A stretch of DNA of 64,000 nucleotides. Source: Lolium rigidum (taxonomy: Eukaryota; Streptophyta; Magnoliopsida; Poales; Poaceae). Under the pieces are notes generated by a model that was not told where the DNA came from, ran no database searches, and saw only the letters and a list, made by a program, of their open reading frames with translations. The stretch spans positions 98,683,276 through 98,747,275 of the forward strand of contig NC_061508.1 of NCBI RefSeq assembly GCF_022539505.1. The letters run 5' to 3'. Positions 8,528 through 19,560 of this stretch are shown here, one piece after another. The position numbers and the translations under genes are program-made. How positions within the stretch are numbered: position 1 is the first letter of the stretch; each line of letters opens with the position of its first letter.

Positions 8528-11500
8528 TCACATACAGTATTGGCCTTCGTCATACAGGGCCAGCACACAGTTGGGCGCGAGATCCTCATGAATTGGAGGC
8601 GCAGAAGATTGAGGTAGCACTGGAAACAAAAGGACACGTTTTCAGATTAAAAAAACAAGCATGCAAGCAATATAAGATGGTTGCCCAAATACAAAGAGTA
8701 AACAGATGATCAATGCCATAAAACAATCTCAGTTGAAAGAGAAGACATACAAATACCGATAAGCTAATCACATCAGAACGTCCTCTGCTGCGCAAGGTTT
8801 ATAGTAGTATATAACATTACAACTATAATGGTAGATGAAATCAGCAGCCATCACCAACCACCAAAGCACAGTGATCCTAGTAGCTGCTACAAACAAACAA
8901 CAACAATAAAGCCTTTATTCCCAAACAAGTTGGGGTAGGCTATCCTAGTAGCTGCTATAATATACCTAAATCACTAGCCAGTTGCAAGAACTTAATCTAG
9001 GATGTGGTCCATAATCAGCAGGGTACAAGTTCCACAGTTGTCCGGCTCGTGTTTTCACTGTACGCAGCCCGCATTAACAAAATTGCAATACTGTTTATAT
9101 TCATGTCTAGGAGAAAATATCCATCGGTCTACACTGTTATCAGGTGTGCCATCCAATTTAAAGAAATTTAAAAAACAATGAAGTAAGATCCAATTGATGA
9201 TATCTAGAGCGGCTATGATAGTATAAAATATGAGTGGCACATGTGAACTTTGCATATATGCACGCACTACTACCCTGCACAAGCCAGCTCACCACCTGTT
9301 CTACCATTTTAATAGCTCCGTTAAGCAGACAATATTACAAGTACTCCCTCTGTCCCAAAATAAGTTGCTCAACTTCTTCTAGATACTGATGTATCTATAC
9401 ACTAAAAATATGTCTAGGTACAAAACTGTATCTAGACAAACTTGAGCAGCTATTTTTGGGACGGTGGGAGTACATTAAATGGTAATGCATTCTCAGTCAA
9501 CATGGCAATTTGGAAACAATTGTTCATTGATACACATTTCAAGCAATAGTGGTCATTCTTCAACCAGAAGAGAGGTGCACCTCCAACTATTAATCCATTT
9601 ATCATGCCATGCCAGTAAAGTAAGTGTGTTAATAGTGTGCATAAAATACCTTCGTTTGGTTCAAGAGGCTTTGACTGACCGCGGCACCTTTTCAGGTAGC
9701 CCTGGAGACATTCAGGTACCTTGAACCAATTCTCAGATTTTTGTAAATCGATAGTACAATCTGGGCTGTCTTGAAGATAACTATCAAAGTATAACATTTG
9801 AAAATCAGATAAACATCTACACAGATTGAAGTGAACCACATGGAAAAATTCACACGGTTTATGCATGCATACTGTGTTATTTCAAATGTTCAGTTGTAAG
9901 AACAGACCAGATTCATGAAACTAGGCACCAAAAAAGTTAAAACTAAATGCTGCATGTGTGCTTCGTATAATTGAGCAATTGAAGTAGTGAAAGTATAATG
10001 ATAACACTTTGTAACAATTATCAGATTAATTGTAGCTTAGTGGATACCATTCAAATGCAACTATCGGCATGCTAGATGAATGTAAAACTGTGTATGGGCA
10101 TTAATATGCTTAAGAAACTGAAGATTTTGAAGGGAAGTTGACCAAAAGATGTTGGCATACCTTTTCAAGTTCTTGAATGATCTTAATCCTGGGCCTTTAG
10201 GAGGAAAATAGTACCTGAAAGCATGTATATAGAATGTTACCAAGCAGTCATACAATATGTACACAGAATAGCAGGTACATTATATACAGTTGTGTTACTT
10301 GTGTAGCAGACCACAGGAATGACTGATCAACCATCGACCAAATATGTACAGAATAACATCACTAAACATAAATGAGCATGTCAACAATATTAAGCTGGGT
10401 GATGATTTGCCTACATTGAAGATTCTTCTACAGCAAGCGAATATCATGAGTGAGAAATGGTGTATACTAAATTATAAACTATTTCCACCCCTATAAGTAG
10501 GAGGAGCTTAAATCGGTGGTATTCAGCCCAATTGGTTATACTATAAAACTAAGAGCAAGTATGCATTTGAGATCTAAAGAGCTAAGACCCAGTGGCATAA
10601 GAAAACAACTGGAACATCATTATCACATAAACAAGTAACTACGTAAAGCTGTGTAACAAATTAGCTATGATACTAGGCAAAAAAAGTATTACTCACACGT
10701 CAGCGAATCTGCTGCCCCCTTCTCTTCTTATAGATATTTTCCTTTCCCACCCAAGAGGGGTCTGAGCGATGCATGGTCTATCAATCACCCAGAACCCATC
10801 ATCTTGAGATATATCTGCCGGATCATCACATGAGACTCCAGGCTTCCACTCATGGGCATGTTTGCAAAGAAAACGAACCTGACTACATTTCTCCCGAATT
10901 TCATCATATTTTTTTTTGGTAGGAATAAGTCTCCATTTCCAGCAGTTGCCACATTGCACAGCATATGTATCAATAGAGGGTTTTATTTTTTTAGACGGAA
11001 CAGGCAGAGGCTTTTCTTCATGGCCATTCTCATAAGGAACAATTTGAGATGATGCAGTGTCATCCCCTTGGTCCACGGCCTTGTCATATAACATCTCCTT
11101 GCTCTTGTTTGATGGTGGAAGAGATAATGAATTCTCATCAGGGTTGAGCACAGGATTAGCGGGGCTGGACTTCGTAGCACTTAGTTCCCTGTTGGAGGTG
11201 ATGGCAAAAGTTTCACACTCCTTGTCATATAACATCTCCTTGCTCTTGTTTGATGGTGAAAGAGATAATGAATTCTCATCAGAGTTGAGCAAAGGATTAG
11301 CAGGGCTGGACTTCGTAGCACTTAATTCCCTGTTGGAGGTGATGGCAAAAGTTTCACACTGGGCACAGGAAAATGCTTTATAGAAAAAACAAAAGATGCG
11401 CAAACGTAAATAAATGTAAAAGTGAGTGAACACCATAAACATGCAAAGAAAGTGAGCTGAAAAGCCTAATTATAGTAAAGCTTCCATTTCCCTGAATAGA

Positions 11501-12747
11501 CATCAAGATATCATTGGCATTCACTATGGTAGTATGGTATGACATAAATCTCTAGCATTGAACAACGTACGTAACTAGAGATGGCGTAAAGTTCTGAGAT
11601 CCATAGGCTAGATTCCAATATTGAATTAACAGCGGGAAGGACGAACGTAAGACCTCTACCTAGGGCATGAACAATCCAGTTCGCCAACATAACTCGCAAA
11701 CATATATTTAACAGCTTAGCTAACATAATGCTCCAGAATCCTATGCTAGATACCGAACGAGATGTCATTAGCATTAGGAGCATAGCATAATGTAGCAGTA
11801 GTAAATCGAATGTACCAACTGTAACAGCAGATGGATCTACTCTACAAACAGCCCTAATGTCTCTGTGCTAATAAAACCAAATCACACTTATATTATAAAC
11901 AAGAATCATGGTCCTCAAAAGCATTAGGCTACCTAACATAGTTCTCCAAAATCATAACTAAGTTCGGACGGGATAAAAGATTTACACATTTTTTTCCCCT
12001 TTCCGGTAGAAGCACCAGATATATTTTATATGTAAAATCTCCATCAAGAACTGCTACATCACTGTTTTTCCCTAAAGACCATTCTTGGCAAAAAGAAAGA
12101 AACACGATTGATCTTTGAATCTTGCTAATCGCACATTTGTGAAGAAAATGTGTAATCATACATTCATCTAAGCAGAACCGGCGCCTAAACAAGAGGAGGG
12201 GGGAAGACGGGGTGGCGGGCGAAGAGGTATACCTGAAGCGCCTCCAATGGGGGCTTTTCGGTGGCCAAATAGGCTCGTCGGGGTCTCCAGCACCCATCGG
12301 CGGCGGTGGAGGCTTGCGGCGTCGAGCCTCCTGGAGGCGGCGGTCTTCGCAGGCGGCGTCGAGCCTCCGGAAGAGCTCGATCTTGCGGGCGTCGCGGCGC
12401 GCCGAGGTGCTTGGCCACCATCGGGGCGGGGAGTCGGGCTCTCCCGTGCCCGCCTCGCCCCCAGCGTCGTCCTCTGACTCAGCGGCGGGGACGTCGTCCT
12501 CCGAGTCGGCGGGGGCGGCGTCCTCCCACTTGGCCTCGTCCTCCAACTCGGCGGCGGCGGCGGCCGACGCGGCGGCCCACTCCTCCTCGTCGTCGGTGGC
12601 GTCGGCGTCGTCCCACTCCGCCTCGGGGCTGGCCAAGGCGGTAAGCGAAGGAGGAGAGGAGGAGGGGTCGGCAGAGCGGTGGTGGTGGCCCTCCCTTTCT
12701 TCTCTTCGCGTGTTGGAGACGGGCTCGGGGTCTGAACCAAAGGCCAT
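8528..12747 (-). CDS. CW zinc finger / MBD-type protein, copy B (five exons)
   Basis: I place exons at 12747-12233, 11358-10697, 10214-10161, 9816-9650 and 8619-8528, each bounded by GT and AG. Exon 1 starts at an ATG 64 bases below a TATAAAAG box and encodes an acidic Ala/Glu/Asp-rich region with a basic tail. Exon 2 holds two copies of a 47-residue segment, a CW finger (C-G-N-C-W-K-W-R and later cysteines) and the MBD start. Exon 3 (54 bases) continues the MBD fold with YYFPPKGPG. Exon 4 adds a segment ending LKRCRGQ. Exon 5 supplies about 30 codons and a TGA. Exons 2-5 join in phase. The exon 1-2 join does not: the 5' edge of exon 2 has two extra bases compared with copy A. An acceptor at 11330 (CAG before GGAATT) would restore the frame. 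CW fingers bind histone H3 tails and plant MBD proteins act in chromatin; function here is inferred. Confidence 0.65.
8890..8941 (-). mobile_element. 52-bp RTE LINE 3' end with 16-bp target duplication
   Basis: The insert contains the RTE 3' core CAAGTTGGGGTAGGCT plus an AAC-rich tail. It is flanked by perfect 16-base direct repeats ATCCTAGTAGCTGCTA (8874-8889 and 8942-8957). It is an extreme 5' truncation in the last intron of MBD-like gene copy B. Confidence 0.88.
9344..9470. mobile_element. Stowaway MITE
   Basis: The element runs from CTCCCTCTGTCCCAAAATA to TTTTTGGGACGGTGGGAG and is flanked by TA on both sides (9342-9343, 9471-9472). Its 127-base size and ends are typical of Tc1/mariner-derived Stowaway MITEs. 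It lies in the last intron of copy B. Confidence 0.93.
11077..11358 (-). repeat. in-frame 141-bp tandem duplication inside exon 2 of copy B
   Basis: Two 141-base units (11358-11218 and 11217-11077) each encode 47 residues starting CETFAITSNRELSAT and ending near MLYDK. They differ at a few positions. Copy A has one diverged unit. The duplication lengthens the Ser/Asn-rich linker before the CW finger without breaking the frame. Confidence 0.93.
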
Positions 12748-12810
12748 ATTATGCCTAGTGAAAGTGGGTTTTAGAAGCACAAGGCAATCTAATCTAGCTA
12801 GGCTCCCATT

Positions 12811-12818
12811 TCTTTTAT
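12811..12818 (-). promoter_or_regulatory. TATA box of CW-MBD copy B
   Basis: The minus strand reads TATAAAAG 64 bases before the proposed ATG at 12747. Transcription would start about 30 bases downstream, giving a short leader. This supports the chosen start codon. Confidence 0.6.
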
Positions 12819-12830
12819 AATGAGCAAAAC

Positions 12831-14095
12831 TCGTATAACATGTGGGGGTAATAATGAGTTTCATATATTTGGAAGGAAACAATAGGCGATTATCAATTAC
12901 AGATAAGTGTTCTACAAAAAAAAATCATCTTGAAAGTAAAATATGATAAGATAACGGTGTCATGACGTCATTAATGTGTGATCTAGAAAAAAAATTATCT
13001 AATTAGAAATATGGTGGCTGGCAGATGGAGAAAGAAACACGATTGAACTTGCGAGAATTTTCATAGTACAGATAAGACCGGTTTAAACACGCCTGAAAAA
13101 TATCTTTGAGATCACATAAAGCAACCTAGCTTGACGATATAACCGAAAACCATGGCGCGAAGTAGAAAAGACAAATTTTACTAACATGACGTGTGGGCCG
13201 ACCAAGAAGTAACTGGGCTGGGCCTTTAGGCTAGGTTACCAGTTTTTCACATCTTGCTAATGTTGGTTATAACTGGAAAATAAAAAAGATGTTGCTTCGG
13301 CTATAACGGTCTCGGACTGAGTCGTGAGCAGAGATAATTGAAGTTGATAAATGCCATTACGAGCAAAAGATAAAATACCAAAATCAAATGGTAGTATATA
13401 TTAACATTTAATTTGACAAAACGATCGTGTGCCCACTTATGATCAAATCCAAGAATCAAGGTGTATAATTTAGATGTGCGTCAATCAATAAGGAAATATA
13501 TTTCTAGATACCTATCATTTAATGTTTATATCTAATCGGTATTGGTATTGAAAAGTTTCCACTTTCATGTGGTTTTATATAAGATTTGCTTCGATCTCAA
13601 TCATTAAATAGATAGAGCAATATAAACAATAAGAAATCCACAGCTATATGACAAATGATTACACACCAAAAATATAAGGTAACAAAGAAGGTTTCCCTGA
13701 ATGAACACATAATCAATAATGGATGAGTCCGTACCTAAAACGAGCAAACATTAATTAGATACCATGGGTATATATGATCCATATCATACCAACCTCATGT
13801 CATAGTTGGATGCATTTATGTGTGAAAATTGGCAATATCCTATGCATGGTACATATCTCCATAAAAAACATGAAGATATATATATATATATGGTTTATTA
13901 TAATGAGATATTCTAAATATATTAGAAATCAAATATTTAGATGTATAGAGGGGGAAATAAGATCACATGACTCATGCATGTGATAGATGTCACAAATAAA
14001 ATTGTTGGAGGTGCCTAATTTAGAAATTAGATCAACTCACTAGGATATGCCTTTTGTATAATTCTTGTTGCAACTTATACAAGGTTCAAAGGGCC
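12831..14095. other. AT-rich intergenic region, no gene recognised
   Basis: No open frame with domain character and no clear terminal repeats were found. A short AT dinucleotide run lies near 13876-13892. Confidence 0.5.
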
Positions 14096-14098
14096 TTA

Positions 14099-14438
14099 GG
14101 GTATGTACAATGGGGTGATGTCAACCTTTCCTTAGAATTACCACATAAGATATTTGCATAGTTGGAGGAGAGAGAACAAAGAAATTAAGAGAAGGTTGCA
14201 TTTCCTTAGCTAAAGGATGATACATTATATTAGAAAATAAGAGAGGACGATTTGCTCCATTGTACCACATTTTTTCCTTAGTAACATATATAATTTCCTA
14301 CTAAAATTTAATTGGTTCTCATTAATTGCAAGGGATAACAATAAGAGATAATTCATTGTAGACCTTATAGTTATTGTCTTCTCTAGATGACGTGGAGGGC
14401 TAAGAGAAGGCATGCCTTCTCTACCATTATGCATGCCC
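14099..14438. mobile_element. Tourist-type MITE (PIF/Harbinger)
   Basis: The ends GGGTATGTACAATGG and CCATTATGCATGCCC are imperfect inverted repeats flanked by TTA on each side (14096-14098, 14439-14441). The 340-base AT-rich interior has no coding capacity. Confidence 0.75.
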
Positions 14439-14441
14439 TTA

Positions 14442-15439
14442 TGAACATAGGTCCTTCGACTAAGGCCATGACAATGTTGCAAAAAGTATAATTTAAACGG
14501 ACATGTCTCATCTTATGTATGTTGTTAGACCTCACCTACACAACTCTGAAAAAAGTCTAAGTTCCTTGAGTGGCAAGGGATGTCTTCGAGACTATGGTGG
14601 GCCGTAACCCTTAAAAATGTATGTGCCTTACTTGAAAAAAGAGATGTTGCAAAGCAAGTTTAATACGAGGATTAGTAATAGGACCATAAACATATATGGG
14701 AACATAGTTAACCACATGGTTATCATCGATCTTTTACCGAGAACTAGTGAGTAAGAGGAACCTCCTATTTTTGTTACTGATATGGTTGACGTCGTCATCC
14801 CGCACTGGTAGACGAAAATGTGATCACTATTCTTTGCCTAAAGTTGCATGTTGAAACAATCAAGAACATTTTGTTAAGTAGAGTTTTGGTTTGGCACTAT
14901 CATCATCACGGTAAAATTGACATATCGGCAGCATGCTAGCTCAATAAAAGTTGTGAATAGATGAAAATCTTGACAAGCCGCCTAGTTACACTTCTGCGTA
15001 GTTGGTGAAGAAACTAGCAAAGCTTCGATATTTGCATGGAAGCTGGCTCGCTAGTCCCTCCAAAATAGCAGATCTATGAATAGCTTAAGGGCATAACATG
15101 AAAAATATGTTGTCAAACACATGTAGAAACATGAGTCCCTTTATAACTTTTTGTAATAGAATAAGGGCATTAATTAACATGGTGCAAATGTTTACAACAA
15201 ATCGGCCAAAATGGAAAGAAAGGCAAACACAATTCACCAAGCCTAAAAGAAAGAAGAGCAAGAGAAGATACGCCCCTAAAACAAGTGGATTGTATACTAG
15301 GCTATGTTTGTCAAGAAGAATAGAACTATTGGAGACACTCCTTCATTTTCTATGAGATGTGTTTGAGGGATCCTACATGAAGAATTCAAGGAACATATTG
15401 AAACCAATTTATGGCATGCATCTTCTTCAGGAGGTGACT
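14442..15439. other. AT-rich intergenic region, nothing recognised
   Basis: Only short ORFs are present. The longest (15098-15355, plus) has a basic stretch but no recognisable domain or gene structure. Confidence 0.45.
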
Positions 15440-15553
15440 CTAAGGCTTGAGGAGGCAAGCCTCCTCAAGTCTTCGGGCTTCACAAGCGGCATCAAGCTTG
15501 CGGAAGAGCTCATCCTTGCAAGGGTCACGGTGTGCTGATTTGCTTGGCCACCA
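15440..15553 (-). pseudogene. fragment of a third CW-MBD exon 1
   Basis: The minus strand encodes RWWPSKSAHRD followed by ELFRKLDAACEARRLEEA. Copy B exon 1 has RWWPSTSARRD and IELFRRLDAACEDRRLQEA in the same order. Only about 37 codons are preserved, ending just before the region that in copies A and B leads to the exon 1 donor. The acidic N-terminus and all later exons are missing. Confidence 0.75.
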
Positions 15554-15885
15554 TCGCAGTGGGGTGTTGACGAGGGGGCTCCTCGGAGATTCCCACCATG
15601 AGGGGCTTAGGGTTGACGGTATCCTGCAAGTTAGCACGAGACAACGTATACCAAACGAACAGAAGGACTCGAAGATTTGTCAGGAACCCCAAATAAATTG
15701 GGGTGCGCCCTATAGAATAAAACTTGCATAGATGAACTTGAACTTTATTAATAAGTTGTAATCGAAGAGTACGCTAAACTGCTATGGCTAAAAATCCTTA
15801 ATGAATAAAAGAGTATATTATTCTAAAGATAGGTGTGTTGCCGCCGCTCATCTTAAGTAAGAGGAGGGCCTGTCTGAGCATTGAT
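15554..15885. other. unclassified spacer, possible LTR-derived sequence
   Basis: The stretch around 15560-15720 (GGGGCTCCTCGGAGATTCCC, then ACAACGTATACC) loosely resembles the promoter/leader portion of a grass LTR, but no ends were found. No gene is seen. Confidence 0.3.
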
Positions 15886-15985
15886 AACTCCCGTCGATGT
15901 GTCGATGTCTTCTGTTGATGCGTCGATGGCTTCTGCCGATGCACTGACGGCTCCTATCGAAGCATCGACGGTTTCTGCCGAAGCA
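15886..15985. repeat. 21-bp minisatellite, about 4.7 units
   Basis: Degenerate 21-base units of the type GGCTTCTGCCGATGCACTGAC repeat in register. In one plus-strand frame every unit reads as a heptad of the form S/T-x-A/S-x-x-D/E-A. A stop lies just upstream, so no long ORF contains it. It abuts the hAT end. Confidence 0.75.
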
Positions 15986-16567
15986 GGGGCGGAGCTAGAG
16001 CTCGAGTCACCCTGACGCACTACTTAGTATAGCAGAATTTTTTTTAGCAACAATCTACTATATATAAGTATGGTTGGTAGCTTGTAACAAAAGATAATTT
16101 GGTATAATGTATAAATAAATAAAAGTGCGCACAATAATGATGAAATAAAAGACAAAATTACTTAAATATTCATTACATTTCTAAATGCCAAAGTAGATGA
16201 TCAAACGACACTACGCAATGCTCAAGAACCTACAAGAAACGAAGCAGACTTAATTTTAAAATGGGAGATAGTAGAATGACAGAAATTACAGTACTCAAGT
16301 AACTAAAATGTTCACATTACCTTTTTTACTTCTTTAGTACAATGGACTCTTCAAAGACATAAAATACTTCACCACTTGATCATTGGTGATCTTCTTCATT
16401 TCTTCTTTCTCCACATAACAAATAATATCATGACTCAAGCTATCATCATTGAGACGATTGCGCAAAAAAGTTTTCACCAATTTCATGGCTGAAAAACACC
16501 TCTCAACCGTAGCAGTGGCAATAGGCAACACAATCATGTGAGTGGACAAAGGAAGATGTATCTTAGG
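15984..16567 (-). mobile_element. hAT transposon remnant
   Basis: The left end CAGGGGCGGAGCTAG is the terminal motif common in grass hAT elements with zinc-finger MYM/TTF-type transposases. The minus strand at 16334-16549 carries the transposase C-terminus. The right side is cut off where LINE-like 5' sequence begins near 16568. Confidence 0.75.
16334..16549 (-). pseudogene. hAT transposase C-terminal dimerisation domain fragment
   Basis: About 71 residues are open. They include the hAT dimerisation signature LPIATATVERCFSAMK followed by LRNRLNDDSL and a short helix-rich end. The catalytic core and zinc finger are absent, so this cannot act as a transposase. The conserved Arg/Cys/Phe/Ser core is intact. 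Confidence 0.85.
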
Positions 16568-16780
16568 TGAGATGTACCCTCACATTTAGGGTTTCCTGCT
16601 CCGGGGGCGATTCCTTCGCCACCGTGAGATCGGCCCGGACTCCGGCTCCCCCCTTCCACCTTTCGTTCCCCCTCGCCCTCGGTTTCGCTCGCCCGATCTT
16701 TTCTCTGCGACTCTCCGCTGGTCTACCTGTGGCGACTGCGTTCTGGACGCATCTCTAGGGTTTTGGCGAGGTTGGTGATC

Positions 16781-18042
16781 ATGGACACAAAGGAAGACGA
16801 GGAAGCAAGAACAAATCCCGTGACACTGCCGACGGTGGAGGAGGCCGTGTCTGCTGCATCGGGTGCCTCTGCGTCATCTAGTAGAGGGAAGGATGCGGAT
16901 CTGGATGACATGTTCAGCCATCTAGAACTGAACGAAGAAGAACTCGATGATGTCATGATCGGGGTGGATGAAGCAAAAGTATATCAGCAAGCAGCCAGGT
17001 GGCTTGCGATTGGCGAGGTTCACACATCCCGCACCTTCAGTACATATGCCCTGGTGGAGAAGATGAAAGTCGTATGGAATCTGTCCCGTGATCCGATCTG
17101 TAGAGAGGTTGATGAAAACTTATTCATCTTCCAGATGTTTTGCTTGGGTGACTGGAAGAAAGTGGTTCACCAGGGCCCCTGGACCTTTCGAGGATGGGGA
17201 GTGCTTATCGAAGATTACGATGGCTTAAGTGACCCGGAGAAATTTATCTTTGATGATGGTGTCTATGTCTGGGCACAAATTCATGGCATACCAGAATTAT
17301 ACCGTAAGAAAGAAGTAGTGGATGATCTTGCTCGGCGTGTTGGCAAAGTTAAGGAGGTACAGATGACCTCAAAACTGTTCTATGATGGAAACTATGTGAG
17401 AATTCGAGTGAGAATCAATATCTCTAGGCCCCTTATGAGGTTTGTGTCATTAACAATGCCTGAAGGGAAGAGAAGGTTAGCGGTGAAGTATGAGAAAGTT
17501 CCTTTTTTCTGCAAGCGGTGTGGTCTTCTGGGGCATGATCACGAGGAATGTGGTGACGGTGTTTGGACTGAACAACAACTGTAGTATGGTTCGTGGATGC
17601 TAGCTGTCCGAAGAGCAAGCCAGCCTACACCGGCACCTCGCCGTTTTGCTCCTCGGGCTCCTTTACGTGGAGGTTTTGTTGGTAGAGCAGTGCTGGCCCA
17701 AAAAAGCGTTCTTCAGGAGATACTGATTTAGATACTATGGAAGATCTGCAAGACTCTGCCACAAGCCCAATCAAAACTGGTGCTCATAATACCCATGTGG
17801 TAGAGGGAAGTGAGAGCGATCCTGGAGCTAGAAAGCAATTGGACATGAATCTGACCGAGGAGAGTGGTGACAATAGTATGGAGGCTGACCCTAGAGAAGG
17901 CGAGGCCCCTACGCCCCCTCTCACCCCAACGTATGTGAAAACAAAAGATTTGAAGAAGGCAAAGAAAGTGCACAATCAGAATACTAAATTTGAAAATCTG
18001 GCATCATCGGCGGCATCCCTCGAGGATGACCGCCGGGCCTAA
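16781..18042 (+). pseudogene. LINE ORF1 (DUF4283-like domain and zinc knuckle)
   Basis: The ATG at 16781 follows a GC-rich leader. An acidic N-terminus (about 60 residues) precedes a DUF4283-type segment with WNLSRDP, FLFQMF-like and VVHQGPW motifs. A CCHC zinc knuckle (CKRCGLLGHDHEEC) lies near 17510-17555. The product would bind LINE RNA. A TAG at 17582 interrupts the frame where CAG would fit (…QQL, stop, YGSW). A further shift occurs between about 17640 and 17735. After that an acidic/basic C-terminal tail stays open to TAA at 18040-18042. The ORF1 stop overlaps the ORF2 start as TAATG. Confidence 0.85.
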
Positions 18043-19560
18043 TGTGTCTTCTAGGCTGGAACTGTCGTGGGTTAGGGCATCCTGCGACAGTTCGAGAGCT
18101 GGACTGCCTTGTACAGTCCTATAAACCCTGCTTGGTGTTCCCGTGTGAAACTAGACAAAGTGACGATCGAGTTAAAAATCTCCGCTTCGTATTGGTATGA
18201 ATGGCTGTTTTCAAGTATCTGGTGATGGCAGAGGAGGCGGTATAGCGCTATATTGGCAGGAAGGGATTACTGTTGATCTGCTTTCTTTTAGTAAGCGACA
18301 TATTGATGTGCACATCAGTGGTGGCCCTTATGATCGTATGTGGCGGTGCACCTTTGTTTATGGCGAACGAAAAGCAAGTGATCGGCATCACTTCTGGACT
18401 ACCATTAGATCAGTAAAAAATTGTTCATATGAACCCTGGTTAATGTTAGGGGATTTTAATGAGGCAATGTGGCAAGAAGAGCACTTCTCACGTACAAGAC
18501 ATTCTGAAAGTATGATGAGGGATTTCAGAGAGACTTTGTCCTTCTGTGATCTCTATGATATTGGTTTTGTGGGTACTCCTTGGACTTGGGACAATAAACA
18601 GAAAGGAGACCGCAATGTAAAGGTCCGGTTGGACAGAGCTGTGGCTACCCTAGCTTGGTCTGCATATTTTTCAGATTATAGACTAAGACACATCTCCTCG
18701 TCCAGGTCGGATCATACTCCTCTTCTTTTATCAGTGGAGCGGGCTCAAAATTGTCGGTTGGATAGGTCGATACGTCGCTACGAAGTGGCTTGGGAACGGG
18801 AGCCTTCCCTATCGGCGGTAGTAGAGGAAGCATGGTCAAGTAGAGTGCCCTGTCAGGATCTAGGTGACATAAAAAGGTGATGTCCGGATTGTATAGGTGG
18901 AAGGCTGTCCACTTTAAATCAATGTCAAAGGAAATTGAAAAGAAGAGGGCCAAACTTGAAGAGTTACACGGTCGGAACGATGACAGTAGCAGTATGGAGC
19001 GACTAAACCTCACAAAGGAGATGGATGAACTTCTATACAGGGAGGGGATAGCATGGCTACATGGTTCTCGTATTACATGGCTACAGGAAGGGGATCAAAA
19101 TACAAAAAAAAAACATCATCGACAAGCATCAAAGAGACAAAGGAAAAACAAAATTCGAAAGCTGAAAAGACCTGATGGCTCATGAACAATGGATACAAAT
19201 GAGATGGAAAATATGAACTCTGCATTCTTCCAAAACCTTTATACAAAAGATGATTCTGTTGCTCCAGATGGGGTTACGAATTTGGTTAATGCAGTTGTGA
19301 CCGATGACATGAATGAGGCTCTATGTGCAACCTATACAGAGAAGGAAATTAGTGATGCGCTTTTTAAGATTGGCCCCCGAAAGGCCCCGGGACCTGACGG
19401 TTTTCCTGCTAGATTTCTACAACGGAACTAGGGCTTAATCAAAGAGGAGGTTGTTGCAGCCGTGCAGCTATTTTTTGAAACTGGAATTATGCCATCTGAA
19501 GTTAATGACACTGCTATTGTCATGATCCCCAAAAAGAATGAACCGCAAGAACTGAAGGAC
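18042..19560 (+). pseudogene. LINE ORF2: AP-type endonuclease and N-terminal RT, broken
   Basis: ORF2 starts at the ATG of TAATG with LGWNCRGLG, the standard first motif of plant LINE endonucleases. Later motifs are LMLGDFNEAMW (18440-18475), GTPWTWDN, RLDRAVA and SRSDHTPLLL (about 18700). These are the metal-binding and catalytic landmarks of the exonuclease-endonuclease-phosphatase fold, which would nick target DNA. The RT linker region continues to KAPGPDGFP at about 19380. A stop follows at 19429-19431 and the sequence departs near 19560. There are shifts or stops near 18197, 18880 and 19185. Confidence 0.85.

Larger units (their letters stand above)
16568..19560 (+). mobile_element. LINE with 5' UTR, ORF1 and start of ORF2; 3' side missing
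   Basis: A GC-rich leader (16568-16780) is followed by a gag-like ORF1 and an endonuclease/RT ORF2. Homology to LINE RT stops abruptly near 19560, inside the N-terminal RT region. The usual 3' UTR and A tail are absent. LINEs normally lose the 5' side, so this is a secondary break or an assembly junction. Confidence 0.85.

Noticed and set aside
8383..8709. 108-codon plus-strand ORF
   Set aside because: It is antisense to the last exon and 3' region of CW-MBD copy B and has no independent support.
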